A stretch of DNA of 64,000 nt, taken from Anarhynchus alexandrinus. Lineage: Eukaryota; Chordata; Aves; Charadriiformes; Charadriidae. The stretch spans positions 1,945,086 through 2,009,085 of the forward strand of contig VUYV01000146.1 in NCBI GenBank assembly GCA_008711295.1, in the 5' to 3' direction. Under the pieces are notes generated by a model that saw only the letters and a program-made list of their open reading frames with translations, was not told where the DNA came from and searched no databases. Below are positions 35,658 through 48,521 of this stretch, in pieces (positions within the stretch are counted from its first letter, which is position 1; the number at the start of each line of letters is the position of its first letter). A program made the translations under genes and the position numbers.

Positions 35658-38600
35658 GAAGGAACTAAAATTCTACAAGCGCTCCTACTGGGATTGCTCA
35701 AACACATATTCCCAAAACCAACATATTCATGGGTAGGTGAGATTAACAAAAAGATACTCAGTTCATTCGAACTACCATTAGCCTCACTAGCAGCACCTAA
35801 ACACTAACTTAATTGTCAACTGGAGGGGAGGGGAGTTTCGTCAACAGAAATGTGTAAAGTGTTTCAATTCTTCATAGTTATTTCACCCATCAATGCTTTA
35901 AGAGCTAGGAAGTAATACCACATTATTTAAAACTGTTTAAATTTCCCAGTTTTTAAATTGCCAGAAAAATACATTCTAGAGATTGGGAAGATTCAGAGCA
36001 TCTCAAAAGCATTCTCAAAAGAGTTATTTGGTCACAACACAAGAAAGATAATTGATAATTTTGAAAAGCAAAGGAAAATGAAGTAAAATAAAAACAAACA
36101 AGAAATTTATTATATTTTACATATATAAATTATAAAAGAAATATAAAATAGATATTCACAAGGAAAATACATAGAAATTACATCATTATGACAGCTTATT
36201 TACAAATAAAGCAAGATACTGAATATCTAGGGTAAGTAGCCTAAAAAAAAAATATCAAAAGGCTTTTGTAACACTGCAGCTCTGTGGCTAACTATGTAAA
36301 TATGCATGATTAGGATGTGTATCTGCTTAGCCCTGGACTAAATTGAACTTTACTGCAGGGAAAATCAATCCAGAGCTCAAAAGCATTCCAGTTTGAGGTA
36401 GTGCTGAAGAGACACGGGGAGTCATGTGGTCCTTGGTTTACTGCACAGTTTACTGAATGTGCAGGTATCCTACAACTCAATCAACAGCTGTTCATTCTTT
36501 CTTCATGAGAAGCTGCACCAAGCGCAGCCCAGCAACAAACATGCTTACCAGGCAGGGAGACAGACAGGAGCTTCCCCTTCTTCAAATCTGCCTTTCCTTT
36601 TTGCCACTGTTTTTGTGGGGCATGTTAAAAATAAATTCACTGTAAATGATTATGCTTTACTGAGGCAGACTGAAGTACACAAGGACAAAGGGACATCATC
36701 ATTCAAGCGTACCTTTCAATCATTCATTTTTCATAGAAAGCTTTTAGACACTGCATTCAGACCTGGCTAGCAAAGCACACATTTTGCAAGACAGGGCTAA
36801 ACAACACACCCCCAAAATGATTGCCATATACTAATGAAAACTTATCTAACCAACATAACACACAGTTATGGCTTTTTTTTTTTTTTCCTACAACAAGTAG
36901 ATGATTCATTGCTAAACAGCAGATACTACGTAGCGACCAATCTGGAGCTTTTCCCCTCCCCTCATTTCTCTTGTCACTTAACTTTCCTTTAACTGATAAG
37001 ATATTATGGTCTGGAAGGAACCTGTAGTCTGTACAAAGAGCTATTATTGTCTGAGGAGAAACTGTTAAAAAGCAAGATTTTCTCATTAATACACAAAGGA
37101 ACTTTATTTCTTCTTAACTAAAGGCTTTTCTTCTCCCTTCCCTCCCCCCAATGCCAACTTGCTCACTTTCATTCAGCAACATCAGGGAGAATTTACCAGA
37201 AGCAGCAGCACCAGGATTTGGCTCTGAAAGAGCTGATTTATTTTTCTTCATATTAATAGAGTTTCACAGTACTAGGGTACATTTCAAGTACTGCAGTGTT
37301 GGCAAGGGAACAGACAACTTTTAGTTCTATCTTTTCCAAAACTCTGCTTTAGAAAGCCCATGCTGTAAGTTAAAATACAAATGGGTTCTTATCAAATTGA
37401 AATTACTTGCAGTCATCACTTCACTCTGTGCAACTCCTATTGCTCTCATCCCACAGGTAAGTATCAAGCAACTAACAAATCAAAATGTACCAAAAGCAAA
37501 GAAGGATGGTGGGTCTGCCTGGTGCTCACATCAACAAAAGGGGCTATGTGATACTATCAAGGGGGTCCTTCTGAAAATTGCACCCAGAAACCTAGAGAAA
37601 ATTATCCCAGACAGACTTAGATATGGACACAGATGTATCGTAGCCATGAATGTATTGGTTTAGGAAGTGTGTTGGAAGGATCCCAGTAGGAGTGCTTGAA
37701 GCACTTTAGTTGCTCAGTTTTTTGGTTTTTTTTCTTGAAAGCTTTTTTCCTTGATGGTTTGAATATATGTGAATTTTGCTTTCCTCCTGATATTTTGAAC
37801 CATGTACAAATGCTAGCCAAAGAGGTGTTACAGTACAGTTACATTGGAATGTAGTGTTAGTTTCTGTATTTGAACCAAAGCTATTACACATTGGGGCAAA
37901 AGGAAAATTTGCTCAGACTCATCCTAACCTCTGACCTGTTCACAAGACATATGGTAAAGCTTTTAGCACCTCTGGTAGGTAAGCACACTGGCAGCTTCTG
38001 CGAATTTGAGATTTCCAGCTCTGGGCTGTGAGAACTCAAATCCAGAGCAAACCGGCAAACATTTTCTTCTATTCCCAGTCCCAAGGCCTTGCCTTTCAAA
38101 GTACTGACTCTCTCCTGGTATACTGCTTTTTACACTGAACCTGATCAAGAGGGTCTTCAGGCAGTTCCTTCACTAAGCAGGCTTCCTTCCAACAATACTA
38201 TTTCTGCTAAGTTGAAAACAACTAAATCCTAAAAACTTTGAAACCAACCTCCAGAAGGACAGAGAAGAAACATGTTAAAGAAATACATACATAACTACCA
38301 CTCCTATGTTGATAACTGTAATGTTGAACAGGTCTGGTATTTTGCATTTAGCTGTTCATCTGCAAAGTCCACACCTTAGCTCAGGAAATGACCACATTCC
38401 TTCCACATCCAAATCTCTCACCTCCCTCTCAAACCCTCAGAGGGATCCTAAGGTGTCTGAAGAATATATGAGGCAGGAGGAGGGAGAAATAGATCCATCT
38501 AGAACACCTCTAAGTGAAAACAGCAACTACACTTCAGATGAAGAGACAATAGCATTCTCTTACTAGGAGGTAAACCATGCATGCGGCAAGTAAAGAGACT

Positions 38601-39359
38601 TTTATCAACATGAGTAACAGGAGTTGAACATTAACCAGTCTAAACCAGTACAGGGGATTGAAACCCCTATCCCTGGACAACTTGCAGAAAGGACCTATTG
38701 AGTTTTCCCAAGATTTAATTCCACCACAGGTATCCCATGGAGAAGAGGCAAGTATGATCAATTCTACACAGCAAGGGAGAAGAATGAGGGAAAAGAGCAG
38801 CAAGGAGCAGGCAGCAATGCCAGAGACAGCCAAGTCTCTGTAGTCTGTGCATCAAGGAGGATGATCTCTATTGTTTCTGTGAGTGATTAGAACAATTAGA
38901 CAAAGCATAGCACAACTGGAAAAATTAAATAAATAGATGGCTGCTCTTATGATTTTTTGCAAATTAATTCAAAGAAAATCTTCATGCTTCAGTGACTGAA
39001 GGTCACACACTTCCTCATTTGGAGACTGAATTCCAGAGACATCTGTCACCCACTGTGCACACATCTCTTACGTGCTCCTCAGAAAGCCTTCACACACATT
39101 GCCTTATTCTGGAACCTGCCTGAATAGCGCAGTAATAAAAGCACATCATGATACAAGTCCAGTTACCTACTACAGCACCCCAGTCCCCGACAAAAGTAGG
39201 GAACATTATTGTACAAAGGCAGGAAATAAACCGAGGTAACATTTATACTTAGTCCAGGGGGAATTCCAGAAACGTGGATTCCTAGAAACCTTAACATTAA
39301 TATAAAATTAATGTCCTTTACACAGCAAGAAAGTAAACAGCACATCATACATTACTCAC

Positions 39360-39471
39360 CTCTGCAGGAAATGCCTTGGCTATCAATTACTTGTTTGCAG
39401 ATTCCACAAATTTTGGACTTCTTAAAAGACTTGTTTTTGAAGGTGTGAGACCTTGAAGCTGTTTCTTGAGG
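39360..39471 (-). CDS. TNS3: tensin-family exon A: first half of the C1 domain
   Basis: This is a 112-bp exon on the minus strand. Its acceptor is TTATTCCGCTTGCTTCCAG and its donor GTGAGTAAT. It encodes 37 residues, starting in phase 0 (PQETASRS...) and leaving one base of a valine codon. It contains H9, C22, C25 and C36 in the spacing H-X12-C-X2-C-X10-C, with the FK..SFKK..IC.IC core of C1 zinc fingers. The X10 loop is shorter than the 13-14 residues of classical PKC-type C1 domains but equals that of tensin-2 (CAVCKVTIDGTGVSC). It therefore probably does not bind diacylglycerol in the classical way; this is inference. In tensins the module precedes the PTP-like and C2 domains and is present only in long isoforms, so the exon probably belongs to an alternative 5' transcript. 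Confidence 0.82.
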
Positions 39472-41433
39472 CTGGAAGCAAGCGGAATAACATCAGACCT
39501 TCCCTTGGCTTTTGAGTCATACTTTTAAGTGAAATAGGTAATTTTAAATTAACAGTAGTATGTCAGTAGTATAATAGTAGTATGCCAAAGCATTCTGTTC
39601 ACTCTCTCATCCTCATTCTTATTCAATAACATGAGCTTTCCACTCAAGTGTGGGAAGCAAGAGTGTGAGGAACCTCTCACATATCAGGACACAGACACTG
39701 CAAGGCATTTTATATTGTAACTTCAGAATTCACTCCGTTACTTATCTTTTAAGAGGAAATACAGAATAATCTCTATGATATGAACCAACAACCTTCTGAC
39801 CTAAGGTGTCACCTACATAAAAACTTGCACTAGTTCAGCTTAAACTGGTTATAAATAACGTAAGTAATGCTCTATCACAGTAGCCAATTTAACTCATTTG
39901 GTGCAGAATACAGCTTCATTTAATAAATGAAAAGCATCCATGGAAGCTGACTTTGGCACAGACTGCTAACTTTAAAAATCACTTTAGCTTCTTTCTAATT
40001 TAAAGCAAGATTATTTCCACAGTGTGTCACAGTAACTGAAATATCATTTTAAAATATAAAGCAATCATGAAATTTCTAATTGGGGACAGAACTACAAAAG
40101 GCAATACCATATATGCAATGGATATTATATGGCTTCAGTAACTTAGGAAACATTAAGTAACACAACAGAGGGGGCTACCTAAAGTCTATGACAGAGTCAG
40201 CATCTCCTCTGGAAGGGTAAAACAACCTTCACTTTCATTGGCAGACTTTTTGGAAATACCAGTTCAAAAACAAAAATATATTTTGCCAGACCATAAAATT
40301 CCCCAAATTATTCTTCACATTCCTCACTTTCATTTCATATTTGCACCTTAAATTCAGTACTGCAAACAGACTTGCATTCAACACTTCAACACCTGCACAG
40401 AGCCTTAGCAGCATAAGTGTCTAGAAGCAGAAAGCTGTGCTTCCACACTGATGAGACAGTTTCCCAGCGTGGTGCAACACACAAGTCTATGACAATAAGG
40501 TAACATGGGATTTCTTTGTGGCTTTGAGCAATTCAACCTGTGGCTCCAGGCAAAATGTTTACTGTCCAAGAACGTCTACAACACAGCTGCTCAGCAAGCA
40601 CAAGAACAGTCATAAAAAACAATGTCACCTTCTGAGTACTGCCTCCACATGGGCCTGCCCGAAACTCTAGAGGAGCCCCAAGGAACACAAATCGCAGCAA
40701 CTGACCACCCTAAGCAGGCCTGGGTGCTCAGAGGCCATGCTTAACAGTGAGGATGCACAGTCAGCCTGATCTTAAGAACAGCTTCAAAAACATTGTTAGT
40801 CTTATCCACAGTGTAAAGCCAAGATAACTAACATACTTCCATAAACACCACAGTAGAAATTATTTAGGCTGAAGGAATAAAACTCATGCTGGACTCTCAG
40901 GAAAATCCTGAAGTGTATTAATCAGAAGAAATCAGTAAGAGTAGAATAGCCTACATCCTTGAAAAGCTGAAGTGGGGAATGAAATACTTGAGAAATAAAT
41001 TTGAACTGTAATTACAATGTTTCATGAGACACTTCGATCACTCACTGTAGAAGCCAAAGTCACAAAATCCCCTGTATCCCCCACTGCTGACATTTGCATC
41101 ATGTTACTTCAGGTTAAATCGAAAGATGTTGTCAGAATTATGATTCACATTAAAAGTAAACCATAAAGAACAGCTGAACTCCAGTGTTATGCAGGATCAT
41201 ATTTGATGGCAAACAGGTCAAATTTATTATATTCAAAAAAATCACTGTCATGATTGGGTTTTTTGCATTTGAAATGTTTTTGAAGAGACAGAGGTCTAGG
41301 AGGAAGGAAAAATGTCATTACATCCAGGTAACTTCACTAATCTGATGTGAAAAGGTTCTGCACCATAATGGGCTCAGGCATCATCCTCAAAGAGCTAAGA
41401 GTCCCTCATCTCCACAGCTTCTTCTGTGTGAAC

Positions 41434-41459
41434 AAAAAAAAAAAAAACAAAAAAAAAAA
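41434..41459. repeat. A-rich run
   Basis: Two A runs are separated by a single C. It is simple sequence with no adjoining retroposon body. Confidence 0.7.
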
Positions 41460-42171
41460 TCAGCAATACCATCATCTCCACTGGTTGCTGAAGTTTCTCT
41501 GCTTTGTAGATATATAGACAAAACACAGAATTCTCATTTTAGGTTTTATCCACTCTTCTTCCCTGCAGAGTTCTGCTTCTGGGTAAAGTTTACAGGCCGT
41601 GTCTGTGACTCTCTCTGAAAAGTAAAGTTTTGCAGAGCTTGCAGTTTTGAAGAAATTAATGGATAAACTTCACAGAAAGTTTATTCTGTATCTAGGCCTG
41701 CTTCTCCTTATTTCCTACCTCCCAAATAATTCTTTGCTAGCTTTAACACTTGCACTGTTCCAAAGCAAGACAACTGTCACGAGAACTCACTGGAGTTTAG
41801 TGTAAGTAGGTCTTGACATTAATTGATCAACTAGTCAATCTGTCCATTCATTGGTAATGTAAACAAAAAATAAAGTAATTTTCCTCTGTGGAATTTTGGA
41901 AATATTCCACAATGAAGCCTTTGCCTCTGAACTAAAAAAAAAATGTGCATTTTTTGTTCCCTGTTGTTCATTTTACATACATTCTGCTACGGGCTCTCCA
42001 AGCAATTCAGTTAAATAGTCCATTTAGGAGATTCAGTTAACACAACCGTTAATACAAGAACTTTGCATAATCTACTGTGAAACCTAGAGAAGCCTAGACC
42101 ATGGTTTCCTTGTTGTCACTGGTACAGCTTTTGTGGTTCTCCACTTAGGAAGATGCCAAGGAAAAAGAAAA

Positions 42172-42206
42172 AATTAAAAAAAAAAAAAANAAAAAGAAAG
42201 CAACCA
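42172..42206. repeat. A-rich run with an unresolved base
   Basis: A run of A with an N at 42190 and occasional G. The N marks uncertain homopolymer length in the assembly. Confidence 0.7.
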
Positions 42207-43527
42207 TGGCAGGCAGCAAGCAATGCTATTTTCATGAGGCTCAACACTGGAATCTAGACTGCATGTAATTGTTAGGAGCAAAAACTGGAAGAAAACAGTG
42301 CAGAACCACAGGTTACAGACTGCATTTTTGCCTGAGGAAGAGGCTGTAATTACATCTGGTCTCGATTGCTAGCATTATGAAACTCCCTTTTGTTTACCAC
42401 ACAAGGAAATATTTTTGGCCATGCTCTGCTCTCTATGGCACATAGAAATCTAACGAAGCTGAAAGTTTATACCAGATTTGCATCAATGTAACACAGCAGA
42501 CTGTGTAAAGATTTACATGGGCATCCTCAGCTATGATGAATTTCCAATAATCCTTATCACTGAGCATTTTCATTATGTATCAATATGCTGATCATCATCG
42601 GATAAAAAAAAAAAATCACAGCAACTCTTTCAAAGACTTTTGCAACACATAGCATTTTGAGAAGAGAAAAAGCAGTTTACACAAAAAACACTGTCCAGAT
42701 TTCAATTGAGTGCTTTAGTCTGTATTGCCTTAAGATACACAACTTGTTTTTTGGCAATACTGATACAGCAATTCCTCCCTGGCAGAGACTTAACACTATG
42801 GAAAAGGCATTCACAGTGTTATTCCCAAATACCATGCTATATCATAACAGTTAATTATTCAATGAAGAACAGAACCAAGCAACATTTGTTTATTTCAACT
42901 CTGTGTTTCCAACACGTAAACTGCAATTGTGATAATGGTTCCTTCTTTAAAAAGATGGTCACAAGGCTTAGATTTTTTAATCAAAGAATCAAGCAAATAT
43001 TGTAAAAGTAAACCTGTTTATATAATCTTCAAGAAAAGTGTACAACTATATTCACATACATACATGCTCAAAAAAAAAAGAATAATCAAACTTAGCTGAT
43101 TATTTATTACTTCTACAGAATTGGTTCCCTCCAAAGTAATCCAGGCAGTGACCAAATTATGAGGAAATAAAAGTCTCAACAAAATAATTAGACTTTTTAA
43201 ATGAAATAGTTAATTCCAAATGTTACTCTACGTGGAGTATCGGGGTAAAAAAAGGCCAAGAACTGTTTGTACATTATTTTTCTATCTCCAAAACTTGCAA
43301 TAATCCATGTCATATATTTCAGATAGGAGAAAATTATAAACATACATGCAAAGCCCCATAAACTTTCCCTATGTCAGACTCTAGACCTGCTGAATTTTAC
43401 ATGGCCCATAAAAACCCTCTTAGCTCAGCAGCAAAATCATATAAAGCAAAGATATGTTTTGTTCACTTCCCATCCATCATCATGCAAATATGATCCCTTT
43501 TCCCTATCCTCTCTCTAAATAACTTAC

Positions 43528-43566
43528 CACCCAATACTGCAATTTCCTGGGATCCTCTTTGTGCAT
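43528..43566 (-). CDS. candidate upstream exon of the tensin gene (13 codons)
   Basis: On the minus strand an ATG with A at -3 opens 13 codons (MHKEDPRKLQYWV) and runs into a strong GTAAGTTATTT donor in phase 0, exactly the phase required by exon A. An in-frame TAA lies upstream, so if it is a first coding exon this ATG would be the start. A TTATATAAG box lies at 43602-43610, about 40 bp upstream of the ATG, which would leave only a very short 5' UTR; it may be coincidence. No convincing acceptor is visible for use as an internal exon. I cannot match the peptide to a known tensin N-terminus, so this is a candidate only. Confidence 0.3.
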
Positions 43567-44666
43567 TCTTTTACTCTCCAAGGTAGCTTTAAATCCACTG
43601 GCTTATATAATGTTTATGACTTATTTTAAATACATGGTAGGGAGAGGGTAGCAGTGTATTAGCAGAGTGGGTATTTCGCCACCTTTTATGGACTAGGGAA
43701 ATGCCCATAGGGGATGTACAAAGGAAAGTTCAAATAAGGGGTGACTGAAAGCAATTGTCATAAAAAGGCTGAGCCCGAGTTAAAAAACCTTTGCAAAACT
43801 AAGCCATATATCTATTTCTGTAAGACTGCTCCAAAAATAAATCACACGACTAAGGAAAAAACAGCATAGCTAGCTGAGGGGAATACCAGACAATCACACC
43901 CTTTCAGGCCTATCTGTTAAGGTTACTCATCATTACTTCTGTCACCTCTCTACCTCCTCTCCTCCCATCTCTTACACAAAGTCTGCACAGCAAAAGTCCC
44001 ATGATTTCTGCACAGTTACTTAGAGCTCCCATGGAGAAATCAAAGAATAAAATCCCATCAGGTTACCCGCAGTATCCCATAACTAGCATTCCTGAAGTGA
44101 ATACTGATGAGACAGGACTGCCCAGAATGCAACAGTTGGTATTACTCAGAACACTTAGTTTAGAGCTCTTCTCTTCCCTCCCTGTAGTAAACAGCATTTT
44201 TAACTTTCCTACTGCTGAACCAGTTTTCCATGTTTGCTGCAGGTTTCATTTCCAGAAAAATATTTAAGAATGCCTACCGTGCACACAGGCCAAGTAATAG
44301 GTTATTATACATCTGCCCTCTAAAATGGCTGTTAGAACAGGGCTGACCACAACTTTTTGATAATTATAAAAAGTGATTATGTCAGAAGTCTCACTCACAC
44401 AAGGACAAGAAGAATTTTCCAGAAATAGCAAACACCGCAATACACGAGATTCTCTGCAGCTCTTCCATATGAGAATAATTTCTTGGAAAACATACTATTG
44501 CTTCAAAAGTAGCACAGTATTTTAGCCAAATGGCATTAACTGAACATATCACACACATTTAAGTACATACATAACTACCACCAGTGAATATATAAATTTT
44601 GCAGACCTTATGCTACATGACAAGAATATGGGACAGCAGCAAAAAAAAATGAAAAATACCAATGGA

Positions 44667-44690
44667 TTTTTTTTTTTTTTTTTTTTTNTT
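44667..44690. repeat. T-rich run with an unresolved base
   Basis: About 24 bases of T with an N at 44688. It is simple sequence only. Confidence 0.7.
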
Positions 44691-45444
44691 CAGAGCTTAT
44701 TTCTACACTGACAGACATAGCACATATGTATATTTATACACACAATAAAATATACACAAATAACTAGTTATACTACTATCACTACCATTTATTATTACCA
44801 AATAACTTCAGAGGTGTTGCAAAGACAAGAGTATTTGTTAAATGCCCCATTTACTCCCCACTTATTCAAGGCATTTCACAGACAGACAGGCAGCCCAAGC
44901 TAGAGAAGAGATTTGACTTACGATCATGCAGCCTGACCTTGCAATATCCCAGTGGAGTCTGCTCCTGACTTGTGACTCAAAGGGGGGTAAGGTGGAGATA
45001 TTGGGAAAAAAATGTCTCGTTGAACCAACTGAGTAAAGTTCATGTGAAGAGGAAAAAAATCCTATGATTTGGTAGTACAAAATTGCCTTACTGTGTGAGC
45101 ATAAAAGGCCAAAGACTAATAGAAATTGACAAAAAAAAGAGTATTTCTTTCCCCTTATTTAAAATATTTGGTGCTATAATTTTAAGCAGCAGAAGCCTTT
45201 GTAGTTTCTCAGACAAAAGAAATCAGGGGTCTTCATTGTTTTAATAAGAACCTGTGCCTAGGTACCAGGTTTTCAAAGATATACACTTTTCCAAAACAAA
45301 ACTAAAAAGGAAGTTTCTGACCAAATGACCTTACAGGACTTATGTATATTTAAAGAAAGAGGTCAGAGACGTGCAAAGCACCTACATTCAAGCTTTACTC
45401 AGCGCATTAACAGCCAATTGTAGAAAATATGGCTCAAAACATAA

Positions 45445-46045
45445 GGTATGCCTTACTGGATCAGCACAATGTCCATCTCATCCCCTGAAGCACTTCATTG
45501 CTGTGTCAAAGGGAGACAGCATTCAAACAGGGTAAGCCATCCCTGCCCCTTCTGTGTCCTGCTCCCTCCATGCTCCTGCTGTACCAGGGAAGGTCCATCC
45601 CTGACCCATCCCCTTTGTATCTGTTAATGGACCTGTTTTCCACTAATTTTGTCAAATTCTGCTTTGAACACACTGGTACTGTCTGCCCACGACCTTCTGC
45701 GGCAGCAAGTTCCAGAAGGTCATACTTCCCCTTGTTTAAAGTACCTTCATTTGTTCATTTTAAAGTAAACTCCCACCAGTTCTGACACTTGTTAGTTTCT
45801 GCACTGTGGGACTGCATGACTAGTTCTGCCTAGTTCAACCTACCCACCATCTTTATGTTTTTGTAAAACCTTGATGATATTCCCCCTAAACTTTCTGTTT
45901 TCCAAAATGAAGAGTCCCAGCCTTTTCTGTCTCTTCCCAAAAAGCAGCTGTTATATCCCCCTGACCACTTCAGTCATCCCTTTCTGGACATACTCTCATT
46001 CTACCATATGCCTTTATACATGCTGGGACCTGATACATAATGTTT
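45445..46045 (-). mobile_element. ancient CR1 LINE remnant, about 600 bp
   Basis: The plus strand follows the inverse layout of old CR1 elements. It begins with GCCTTACTGGATCAGCACAA...TGTCCATCTCATCCC. It then has TTAATGGACCTGTTTTCCACTAATTTTGTCAAATTC, a GGCAGCAAGTTCCAGAAGG block, GATGATATTCCCCC, AAATGAAGAGTCCCAGCC and TTTCTGGACATACTCTCATTC. This order equals the C-terminal end of the RT frame read backwards. All frames are broken. It is much older than the other CR1 copies and lies in the same orientation as the host gene. Confidence 0.75.
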
Positions 46046-47939
46046 CAAAGTTTCAAATTAACAACTGAAAACAAAAGATTTGCTCCACAGCCTGTTCAAC
46101 TCACACAGCCTAGCTTGGGTCTCTAGATCTAGATTTCCAGGTATAGTTGCTCCTAATTCCAGCTGCCGAAAAAGACACATTGGTCATGAGCTGAAAGGAA
46201 AATTGTACTGGCTCTCACACACAAAGCTTTTCACCTTAGTTCTCTCACTTACAGCTCTGAACTAAAAAGTTAAAAGCCAGACAGATACAAGGCAGCACAA
46301 GATGCAATAGAGAAGCAGCATCACAAACCACAGGGTTCTGGAACAGGGGTCTGCAGCCTCAGTCGTCCTACCAAGTAACCCACCCAGACAGAACCATGAC
46401 TGAACATAACAGCAACTTCACTGCTCTCGATTAAAAGACAGGACCTATGCCTCATGTATTATTCTTTTCATTTGTAGACTGTTCACCTTGGAGAATGTCC
46501 TTCATCTAGATCATCAATTGCATGTGCTCTTCTCAAAGTTTTAAATTCTTGAGACAAAGCGATATCAGCTTTGTTTGAAAGATGGTTTCCACAGGATGCA
46601 GAGGTAATATAATCAAGTGTTTGGAAAAGACTGATCATCAGATAAATCTCTCTCCCCACTTTAAAGTTTGAGGTTGGCCACCTTAGACTTTAAATAACAT
46701 AGAGGAACTTTTTCATATTTGCTTTTTAACAAGACAGTTTCAAGTCCTTCCCCTTATGACATGGCTGAGATTTCAGTGCAGAAAATAATAGGTCCAGGTC
46801 TGCCTAGAGATGTGTGACAGCCCCTGAAGAAAAACAGCGCCCAAGGGGGTCTGAATGCATGCCCATCAGCAGCCTCAACACTCATTCCAGCAGGATGCAG
46901 ACAGAGCAGCACATCTGGTGGAGAAAGGCAAGAAGGTTGCCTTACCCCAGCTAAATCCTCACTGCTGTCCTTCATTCCGATATCCCTAGGAATCAGTTGC
47001 CAGTGATGCATCCCCTCTCCTCCCAGCAGGAACAAATAGGGGAGCCTGTGGTCACTCCTCACTCGTAATGTAAAATAGCAACAGCTCTCACATTTTTCCA
47101 TTTCATCAGTTCTTTGCATTTTTGTTTCAGCACTTTCATTTCTCCACTGCACATGAATCTCTATTGGTAGAAAAGCAATTAGGAGACAGATGGAAAGTCC
47201 ATTAAGACAATCGTTACTCCAGACAGTGGAAAACTTGTCTTTTTCATCCTCATCTCATTGGCAAACCAACACTTTGTTCTGTGTGGGAAAATACTGTACA
47301 AAGGAAAACGCCTGAAAGCAGCAAAGGACTATGTGCATCATGAAAGCTCAGTCTTTGTCAATGGCTTTTTTCTTTTTTGTTAAATGAACTGGCCTTGACA
47401 TCTCTGAGGCTACAACACTGCTTTCATTACACAAAGATTGGAACTCCCACATATTCAGAGCTAGACATCTGAAGATTAGAATTCATGTCTTTAAACAACA
47501 GGAGGAAAACGGCTATTTCTGAATATACCTGGTTTATCTTCAGTTCACAGAAAAAAAATGTTGAACAGCATAACAAAAGTACAGATTCAGAGACATCAGG
47601 TATCTACCCTTGAAATGCCGCCAGTTAAATTTTATTTCTTTTTGAAATCATCTTCACCTAGAATGTCTAATCAAATATCTTCCCACTGAAGATGAATTCT
47701 TGCAGGTACACAAAAACATCAAGCAAAGTACATGCTTCTATGCAGATGTCTGTGTCTCAATAGTCCCTAATGTACCTGTTTACAAAGGCAGCAAATGCAC
47801 AAAGGACTGCAGCAATGTACAACCTAACCCTCCTATGACATGATGCAGTTAGTTGCAAGGCCAAATACCAAAGAGCTACCCCAAGAGCTGTGTCTCCTAG
47901 TAAACAATTTCTGGTGTGATAAGAGAAAACCAGATATTT

Positions 47940-48014
47940 AAAAACAAAACAAAACACCAAAACCCCACACACAACAAAAAAAAAAACCCACACACACCCC
48001 CAACAAAACAACAA
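47940..48014. repeat. A/C-rich low-complexity tract
   Basis: Units of AAAAC, CACACA and runs of A and C span about 75 bp. It gives spurious ORFs on both strands and carries no gene. Confidence 0.7.
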
Positions 48015-48521
48015 GGTAAATTACCAAAATCTGCAAAGCAAGTGGAGAAAGGGAGAGCAGAAGCAGAAGAAGAGGCCAGACCCAGGCTAGAACAAGGACA
48101 GATGGCAGCAGCTGTGTGACAGAACACTGAGCAGGAAAAACAGCTGAGAGGGATGAAGATGCATGTCAGTAAATCAGTCACTGAAAAATGGATGAAGTAT
48201 TATTAATATTAATGCAGTGAATAATTTTAGTAATTTTATATAGAATAATTTTGCTATACAGCTTGAGCTTTCCCTCTTACCCTCACAATCCTGCTTGAGG
48301 CAGGTGTGCTACACTAACACATACTCACTTTGGCACTAAGTTCATGCAGGTATTCTGTTGTCAGCACTGCTACCGTTCAGGTATATCTTTTCCCCCATAT
48401 CCTCCAGAAAAAGTCAGTGTCCAGGATAGAGACACACAGAGGTAAGCAAGCTGATAGTTGCACACTTCATATACATATGCATTTAGCAGCTGCTGTACTA
48501 AGGAAGCATGAGCACTGCAAG

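Larger units (their letters stand above)
24275..39359 (-). other. 15.1-kb intron between tensin exons A and B
   Basis: This intron holds one CR1 fragment and one 5'-truncated LTR (listed separately), a TA/CA-rich stretch near 27004-27125, C runs at 31667-31677 and 33006-33017, and an A19 run at 35639-35657. Apart from these, 24275-27003, 28365-35638 and 35658-39359 are AT-rich sequence with no exon, RNA gene or repeat family that I can name. Confidence 0.65.

Noticed and set aside
43502..43530. GTAAGT donor taken alone as proof of an exon at 43528-43566
   Set aside because: One donor and a 13-codon frame are not enough, so it is listed only as a candidate with low confidence.
47757..48181. 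Hydrophobic minus-strand ORFs (F/C/V-rich)
   Set aside because: They are translations of an A/C-rich low-complexity tract and give artificial hydrophobic runs.
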